Origin: JAVBMC01 sp031552845
GTDB taxonomy: Bacteria; Verrucomicrobiota; Kiritimatiellia; RFP12; DVOR01
Direction of reading: 5' to 3'
Assembly (NCBI GenBank): GCA_031552845.1
Contig: JAVBMC010000030.1
Span: 22,930 to 86,929, forward strand
Length of the DNA stretch: 64,000 nt
Position 1 is the stretch's first letter. Each line of letters opens with the position of its first letter. The notes under the pieces were generated by a model. The model searched no databases. It was not told where the DNA came from and saw only the letters and a list, made by a program, of their open reading frames with translations. This document shows positions 58,754 through 64,000 of this stretch, one piece after another. Made by a program: the position numbers and the translations under genes.

Positions 58754-61044
58754 TCAAACAAACTCGGTTGATAGTAACCGCCGGATGACGGTTGGGGCTT
58801 CGGCGGAGGCTCCAGCTTCTGTTCGAGAGACGCTTCACCATTCGATAGCAATGCCAGCAAACGCGCCTCGTCAATTACCTGTACGCCCAGCTTCTCCGCC
58901 TTGGACGTCTTGCTGCCGCCTGCATCAGCACCTGCCACAAGATAAGTGGTCTGCTTGGAAACCACATCCGCCACATGCCCGCCCGCCGCTTTGATTCGGT
59001 CTGCAAATACATGCCGCGGTTCGCTCAGCGTGCCTGTCAGCACAAACGACAATCCATTCAACGGTCCATCCGCAGATGCTCCGTTCTTTACCGGAGGCGC
59101 AGGGTCAATGCCCAACTCCGTCATGCGCGCCAAGAATCCGCGTCCGTAATCAGTGGCGAAGAACGACAGAATCGAGCGCGCAGCCTCCACCTTCACAGCA
59201 ACAATATACTCCGGCGGTAACGCTGTGCCCGGCTTCTTGAACGCCAATCCACGGGCAACCAGCTCTTCTCCGATGACGCCAATCTCTCCGCACAAGTGAA
59301 CATGGAGTTCCGTCCGCCGGATGCGGTCTTCAGCATCACGTGGCGGATTCACTGTGGAGCGGGGATTCTCCGCCGCCGCTGCCGCATATAAATCATTCAA
59401 CCGCAGGACATCCTTCAGCAATGGTGACTCAGCCAATGCCGACAACGACTCATGCACGCCTGCAATCTGTGAGGCGACGTTCACGCCCACGCCGGGAATG
59501 CCGATAGCAAAGAGCCAGCGGTCAAGCGGCAGTGTCTTGGCGGTTTCCAATGCATCCTTCAACGTTGCGGCATTCTTGCCAAAGCGCCGCCCCTCACACA
59601 ATGCAAACTGCGCCAGCGCATCAAAGTCTAATATCCACAAATCCAACGGATCATGCACCAGCCCTTGCGCGACCAGAGCTTCGGCGACTTTGCCGCCCAA
59701 TGCCCGCAAATCCAACGCATCCCGCGACGCGAAGTGTTCTAGGCGTCCCACCTGCTGAGCGGGACAGGCCGGATTGGTACAACGCGTGGCAACTTCGCCC
59801 TCCAACCGTACAGTAGGCGCATTGCACTCCGGACATGCCGACGGCATCACAAACATCTGCTCGCTACCATCGCGCTTCTCTTTGTTGACACTCTCAACTG
59901 CGGGGATAACATCGCCCGCCTTCACGAGATAAACCCAATCGCCCACGCGCACATCTTTACGCTCGACTTCGTCGGCATTGTGCAACGTCGCGCGGGCAAT
60001 CACCGAACCGGCCAATGGCACCGGCGTCAGTTCGGCAACCGGCGTCAGCACGCCCGTGCGTCCGACTTGCACGGTAATGCCCTCCACGCGAGTCTCCGCA
60101 CGCTCGGGCACATACTTAAACGCTCGCGCCCAGCGGGGACTTTTCGCGGTACTGCCGAGTTGATCATACAGCGTACGGTTGTTGATCTTAATCACCGCGC
60201 CGTCAATCTCAAACGGAAACGTATGCCGTAAACCTTCAAGGAGATCAATTGCTCCGAACACAGCGGACATATCGGGACACAGCATCTTCCACGGCGTGAC
60301 CTTCAGCCCCCACGCAGCAAACTGATTGATCATTTCGCCGTGCGTCTCAAAGGCAATGCCGCGCAGATCACCTGCCGCATAGAGCATGATATCCAGCGGA
60401 CGCTGCGTCACCTCTGCTGAATCCAACAGCTTGAGCGAACCGGCGGTGGCGTTGCGGGGATTGGCGAATGCTTCACGCCCGGCTTCTTCTTCCCGGCGGT
60501 TGAGTTCGGCAAAGCCTTCACGTGGCATATAGACCTCGCCGCGCACTTCAACGATGCGCGCATTGGTGTCGATATGCAACGGGACTGAACGGATAGTACG
60601 GACATTGGCGGTGACGTCGTCGCCGACTTCGCCGTTGCCGCGTGTAGCCGCCCGTACAAGCGTTCCGTGCTCATAAATCAAACTGATGGCTACGCCGTCA
60701 ATCTTCGGCTCAACCACATAATCCCACACCTCTCCGGCCAGCTGTTTGCGGAGGAAGGTATCAAAGTCGCCTAGCTCGCCTTTGCTGTGGACTTTGTCCA
60801 AGCTCATCATCGGCGGCTCGTGGCGCACCTGCTTGAATTCTTTGAGCGGCGCACCGCCTACACGCTGAGTCGGTGAATCAGGCGCAGCCCACTGTGGGTT
60901 CTCTTTTTCAAGCTGCTCCAGCTCACGGTAAAGTTTGTCATAATCGGCGTCGCCGATCTCGGGACGGGCCTCGACGTAGTAGAGCCGGTCGTGGCGGGAC
61001 AATTCCCTCGCCAGCATGAGCATTCTTTCTTGGATGCCGGCCAT
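58750..61044 (-). CDS. ligA: NAD-dependent DNA ligase with extra insertion
   Basis: 764 residues, against about 670 usual. Order: Ia and adenylation domain (YYVEARPEIGDADYDKLYREL, catalytic K114 in EPKIDG), OB fold, Cys4 zinc finger (CPECNAP...CTNPACPAQQ), HhH domain, BRCT at the C-terminus (GLSFVLTGTLSEPR). Between HhH and BRCT there is an extra ~70-residue stretch (from LYAAAAAENPRS to VARGLAFKKPG, ~565-625). It seals nicks in DNA. The C-terminus is Pro-rich. Confidence 0.94.
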   Translation of the reverse strand: MAGIQERMLMLARELSRHDRLYYVEARPEIGDADYDKLYRELEQLEKENPQWAAPDSPTQRVGGAPLKEFKQVRHEPPMMSLDKVHSKGELGDFDTFLRKQLAGEVWDYVVEPKIDGVAISLIYEHGTLVRAATRGNGEVGDDVTANVRTIRSVPLHIDTNARIVEVRGEVYMPREGFAELNRREEEAGREAFANPRNATAGSLKLLDSAEVTQRPLDIMLYAAGDLRGIAFETHGEMINQFAAWGLKVTPWKMLCPDMSAVFGAIDLLEGLRHTFPFEIDGAVIKINNRTLYDQLGSTAKSPRWARAFKYVPERAETRVEGITVQVGRTGVLTPVAELTPVPLAGSVIARATLHNADEVERKDVRVGDWVYLVKAGDVIPAVESVNKEKRDGSEQMFVMPSACPECNAPTVRLEGEVATRCTNPACPAQQVGRLEHFASRDALDLRALGGKVAEALVAQGLVHDPLDLWILDFDALAQFALCEGRRFGKNAATLKDALETAKTLPLDRWLFAIGIPGVGVNVASQIAGVHESLSALAESPLLKDVLRLNDLYAAAAAENPRSTVNPPRDAEDRIRRTELHVHLCGEIGVIGEELVARGLAFKKPGTALPPEYIVAVKVEAARSILSFFATDYGRGFLARMTELGIDPAPPVKNGASADGPLNGLSFVLTGTLSEPRHVFADRIKAAGGHVADVVSKQTTYLVAGADAGGSKTSKAEKLGVQVIDEARLLALLSNGEASLEQKLEPPPKPQPSSGGYYQPSLFE

Positions 61045-61057
61045 CGCTCCTCCCGCC

Positions 61058-62773
61058 TTATTCTGCCAGTTTCTTGATAAGCGGCGCGAGGTCCGGATAT
61101 TGCCGTCCTAGGCTGCTGGCTTGTGATATCTTTCCGGCGCGGGCACAGAGCGTCACATAACTCACCGCTTCACCCAGCGTCCGCGGCTTGGCGGCCCAGT
61201 TCAGACGTTCGGCATCAGTAATGCCTTCGTTATCGCTGGAAATCGTGCCAATCAGTCCATTGTGATCCAGCTGCAGTTTACCGCCGGCAACGTCCTTCAG
61301 AACCAAATGGCGTGTACGGCCCTTATACTCCAAGGAGATATTCTGTCCGATCTTCTCAGAAAGTCCGCGTTCAAACAAACGGTTGTAACTCTGGAGGCCG
61401 GGTCCACAACGAATAAGGTTTTTGGGTGCCGCAACTCCCTCTTGTCCCAACACACGCGTCATCTCTTCAAACGGTTGTTCCGAACGCATCGCGGCAATAA
61501 GCTCTGCGAGGGATTCTGCCGTAAAGCCATTGAGATTTTGGGGAGGAACCGAGACTGTCTGCGGGACGTCCTGTTGTGACGGCGTCAAAGAGTCGTTTGA
61601 TTCCAGATTGGCGGGAAGTTCGTTAGCACTGTTGCCAGATTTCATCGGCTGTTCGGCAAAGGAAGCAACAGACGAACTGCCGCCGCCTCGCACGAGCTCA
61701 CTCATCGGCGCATACGTGTGTTGCCAGCGCCAGAGGGCCAAGTAGGCAAGCGCACACCCCAAGATTCCCCACATGACCATTTGCAGAGAAAACGGCACGA
61801 GCTGTTTTTTGCGTGGCGGCGGCAGAGCAGCACCGAGGGGACGGGAAGGCTGTTTTGCGACGACTGGTTTCTTGGGCGCAACTGCCTTCTTAGGCGATGG
61901 CGGCAATTGAGGCCTAGGAACCGGTTTTGCGTGTACCGCGTTGAATTCGGCAAGAATGGCCGAGATCGCCGCAATCACTTCATGCCAATCATCAAAACGG
62001 TCTTCAGGCGCACGCTGCATCAAGCGGCTGATTAAATCTTCCAACGCCTGCGGCAATGTCGGTTCAAAACGACGAATCGGCGGAACATCCTTGGTAATCT
62101 GGCGCTCGACAATGCTTTCGAACGAACCGCCGGCATAGGCATCCACCCCCATCACCGTGCGGTAAAGAACAGCACCGAGGGAATACATATCGCTGCGCGT
62201 ATCAAAATGGTCGGCGAGCGTGATCTGCTCAGGCGATATGTAACCGGGCAAGCCCTCCACATGGCCTTGCGTATGCGCAGACAGGGAAAATGATTCATCT
62301 GCCACGACGCCCATCGTGAGATCCCAAATGCGCGCATGGCCGTCTGTGCCCAATAGGATAACGCCCGGCTTGAGATTACGCACTACCACGCGGGTTTGCG
62401 TCCACAAATCTTCGAGTGCCGTAGCGAGCCCAAAGGCAATATGCAATGCCTTTTGTGGCGTGAACTTGCGTTCACGCGTTAAGGCAGAGGCTAAAGTTTC
62501 ACCCTGCACACCCTCGAAAATGATATAGGCATATTCGGGCTGGTTGACGATATCGAGCACCTCGGGCAGATACATGCACTTCAGGCGCGAAAGCATGCGG
62601 GCGAGTTCAAAGAAATGCTCGCGGTGATAGATGGACTTCGCCATCTCGGGTTTCATGATCTGCAGGAGCACGCGACGATCAAGCGCATCCTGCCGCGCAT
62701 GCCACGCAACAAAAGCACTGCCTTGCTCAAAATAATCAAACTCGCTAAAACCGTCAATAATAGGCTTCTTCAT
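61058..62773 (-). CDS. Membrane-anchored Hanks-type pseudokinase
   Basis: 571 residues. A kinase fold spans 1-275: APE-equivalent SPEQ and DTRSDMYSLGAVLY are clear. Key residues are lost: no Gly loop, the VAIK lysine is Q38 (VLLQIM), HRD is V-R-N (131-133), the metal Asn is V138 and DFG is D-L-T (151-153). A Pro/Lys-rich linker and a TM segment (~328-350) follow, then an extracytoplasmic Ser/Asn-rich stretch and a C-terminal domain (~410-571). It probably acts as a scaffold or sensor. Placed between pgsA and ligA. Confidence 0.82.
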   Translation of the reverse strand: MKKPIIDGFSEFDYFEQGSAFVAWHARQDALDRRVLLQIMKPEMAKSIYHREHFFELARMLSRLKCMYLPEVLDIVNQPEYAYIIFEGVQGETLASALTRERKFTPQKALHIAFGLATALEDLWTQTRVVVRNLKPGVILLGTDGHARIWDLTMGVVADESFSLSAHTQGHVEGLPGYISPEQITLADHFDTRSDMYSLGAVLYRTVMGVDAYAGGSFESIVERQITKDVPPIRRFEPTLPQALEDLISRLMQRAPEDRFDDWHEVIAAISAILAEFNAVHAKPVPRPQLPPSPKKAVAPKKPVVAKQPSRPLGAALPPPRKKQLVPFSLQMVMWGILGCALAYLALWRWQHTYAPMSELVRGGGSSSVASFAEQPMKSGNSANELPANLESNDSLTPSQQDVPQTVSVPPQNLNGFTAESLAELIAAMRSEQPFEEMTRVLGQEGVAAPKNLIRCGPGLQSYNRLFERGLSEKIGQNISLEYKGRTRHLVLKDVAGGKLQLDHNGLIGTISSDNEGITDAERLNWAAKPRTLGEAVSYVTLCARAGKISQASSLGRQYPDLAPLIKKLAE

Positions 62774-62810
62774 GGTCTACAAGCTACGGCCAAAGCTCCT
62801 TGCGGAAGCC

Positions 62811-63446
62811 TCAGTCCTCCAAACGCATTGATTTCCGCAGGGACGGCCAATAGGCTTTGGTGTAGGTGCCCATCGACCAGAAGTTAACAAACAACGCCAC
62901 CGCCTCCAGCACGTAAACGAACTCCACCGGCAGGGAAACCGAGTGAATCGCAATATGCACATAAGCGATACAGGCAAAAGGAAAGCTATAAGCCGTGCGG
63001 AACTTGCCCAGCCAATTCGCGCGGGCATCCTGCTGATAAAGCGCACCAATCGCCCGCAGGAAAGTCACCCACTGATCCCGCAGCATATACGACACCGTAA
63101 TCAGCATCATCAGCACCGCATGCGTCTTCGCCTCCGGATGGAAAATCGGCAGCAACCACGTAAACACCGGGAACACCACCAGATAGAACACCTTATCCAT
63201 CAACGGGTCGGCCATCGCGCCAAATTGCGACTCCACCTTCCACCGCCGGGCCAGCAGCCCATCAAACAAATCCGTCACTGAAGCCAGAATCAAAGACGCC
63301 AAAGCAGCCCAAGCCACCCAATCGGCCCACGGCTTAACCCCGAACACATAAACATGCCAACACGCCAGCCCCAAAAACAAGAAGACGAACGGCACGCGCC
63401 CGAACGTCAACGCGTTGACAATGATAAACTCTTTACTCAACTTCAT
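62811..63446 (-). CDS. CDP-alcohol phosphatidyltransferase (PgsA-like)
   Basis: 211 residues from the ATG at 63446. Full family motif with D59, D62, G63, A66, R67, G76, D80 and D84 in DLFDGLLARR and FGAMADPLMD. About six membrane segments. Makes phosphatidylglycerol phosphate or a related lipid at the inner membrane. First gene of the minus-strand operon that runs to 52214. Confidence 0.9.
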   Translation of the reverse strand: MKLSKEFIIVNALTFGRVPFVFLFLGLACWHVYVFGVKPWADWVAWAALASLILASVTDLFDGLLARRWKVESQFGAMADPLMDKVFYLVVFPVFTWLLPIFHPEAKTHAVLMMLITVSYMLRDQWVTFLRAIGALYQQDARANWLGKFRTAYSFPFACIAYVHIAIHSVSLPVEFVYVLEAVALFVNFWSMGTYTKAYWPSLRKSMRLED

Positions 63447-63456
63447 CCTGCGTGGG

Positions 63457-63485
63457 ATAATAGCCGATTTACCCCCCATATACAA
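63457..63485 (-). promoter_or_regulatory. Promoter of the pgsA operon, nearly leaderless
   Basis: On the minus strand: TTGTAT (63480-63485), 17 nt spacer, TATTAT (63457-63462). The ATG lies 10 nt after the -10 box, so the leader would be only about 4 nt, though AGG touches the start codon. Confidence 0.6.
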
Positions 63486-63620
63486 GCCCAAAGGAATGCC
63501 CATCAGCCCAAAATCTGCACTCTATCCCCAATATCACTTCCGAAATGAACACGTTGTGCAAAGTTACGCGACAACAAATAAGAGGAACGCGGATTACCCG
63601 CGCCCTTTTTATTTTCCTGG

Positions 63621-63682
63621 GAGCGCCGGCGTCTCCGCCGGCATTTCTGTCTCACTTTCCGCGCCTCCGCGTCTCCGCGTGA
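63621..63682. repeat. REP-like GC-rich palindromic elements
   Basis: GCCGGCG (63625-63631) pairs with CGCCGGC (63636-63642) around TCTC. It is followed by CGCCTCCGCGTCTCCGCG at 63662-63679. From general knowledge, very similar short elements are scattered through many environmental bacterial genomes. The surrounding bases 63504-63620 hold no gene that I can support. Confidence 0.4.
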
Positions 63683-63688
63683 GCTTCT

Positions 63689-64000
63689 TTACTCCTCCAC
63701 TGCTTCAGTTGTGAGTCTGAACAACTCAGACCTCTGCGTCTTGGGCACAACCACCGGGATGCTGTAGAAGCCGAGGCCTGCGGTGTCATCGGTGTCGGTC
63801 ACGAGGTAGGGCGTGAGGATGCCGTAGAGTTTGTAGGCGGTTTTGACTCCTGTTTCGTTGAAGCTGCCGCTGAAGAGCCCCGTCTTGGGCGTGAGCGTCA
63901 GTTTGACGTTGTAGGGGTTGTTGGTTTTGGAGAGGGCGTCGACTCCGGTTCCCTTGGCGTTGAATTGCATCGAAACTGCGGTGGTAATCGCATCTGCGCT
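63689..64000 (-). CDS. C-terminal part of a secreted protein (partial, 5' end outside window)
   Basis: The frame is open from the window edge to the TAA at 63689 (103 residues). The text YNVKLTLTPKTGLFSGSF...YKLYGILTP...GLGFYSIPVV resembles the C-terminal beta domain of large secreted or surface proteins in Verrucomicrobia-like genomes, in which a K-TGLFSGSF motif recurs. It ends RLTTEAVEE and does not carry the tail motif of the four surface proteins. The plus strand here is G-rich, opposite to the neighbouring region. Confidence 0.55.
   Translation of the reverse strand, partial: SADAITTAVSMQFNAKGTGVDALSKTNNPYNVKLTLTPKTGLFSGSFNETGVKTAYKLYGILTPYLVTDTDDTAGLGFYSIPVVVPKTQRSELFRLTTEAVEE

Noticed and set aside
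63504..63688. Small gene upstream of pgsA
   Set aside because: Short frames here have no ribosome site or family features and run through the GC-rich palindromes.

Overview
The window looks like the chromosome of a Gram-negative, carbohydrate-degrading member of the PVC superphylum, most likely Kiritimatiellota or Lentisphaerota. This placement is inferred from protein character: secreted autotransporter-type beta-strand-repeat proteins, many secreted glycoside hydrolases, a Hanks-type kinase fold, a MurC-MurB fusion, LpxI/LpxB lipid A genes and siroheme decarboxylase. I see no rRNA, tRNA, CRISPR array, integrase or transposase.

Layout. 1-2.1 kb: a partial GntR/LacI-type regulator and, divergent to it, an HU-like/DUF4469 DNA-binding protein with a long leader. 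2.5-17.4 kb: a polysaccharide-use locus on the + strand, made of a second GntR/LacI regulator, two giant beta-strand-repeat surface proteins, a GH16 enzyme, a GH92 mannosidase and a 1448-residue GH-A/CBM enzyme. 17.7-22.2 kb: pyruvate phosphate dikinase (-), a WaaP-like kinase (+) and a 2[4Fe-4S] ferredoxin (-). 22.5-27.9 kb: a DUF2157/GDYXXLXY pair, a beta-helix protein, a VTT membrane protein and UbiE. 27.9-35.0 kb (-): a DtxR regulator, then an operon PPi-type phosphofructokinase, KdsD, PyrC, purine nucleoside phosphorylase, CstA, ThyX-like. 35.5-36.2 kb: a secreted esterase. 36.4-45.6 kb (+): alr, DUF89, a PQQ-repeat protein, lpxI, lpxB, an HExxH membrane protein, an unknown secreted protein, an OppD-like ATPase and an AI-2E exporter, mostly joined by ATGA overlaps. 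45.7-52 kb: a TIM-barrel hydrolase, a polysaccharide deacetylase and a second pair of repeat-type surface proteins. 52.2-63.4 kb (-): pgsA, a pseudokinase, ligA, murC-murB, an aminotransferase, a YdjY-like protein, NAD kinase and a fused siroheme decarboxylase. The window closes in a partial secreted-protein gene.

Two patterns stand out. First, four secreted repeat proteins lack a C-terminal beta-barrel but end in a related eight-residue tail, consensus [P/V]-x-[T/S]-[I/V]-[F/I/L]-x-L-[F/Y/N], which could be an undescribed sorting signal. Second, five intergenic regions carry tandem arrays with a strict 22 or 23 bp period and a palindromic core. They fall into at least three sequence families. 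Two arrays of one family lie near the two loci that encode the tailed surface proteins.

Promoters are often visible as TTGnnn-N17-TAnnnT with an extended -10 TGn. In at least four genes the -10 box lies 6-7 nt from the ATG, which predicts leaderless mRNAs. PPi-type phosphofructokinase together with pyruvate phosphate dikinase suggests PPi-linked glycolysis.
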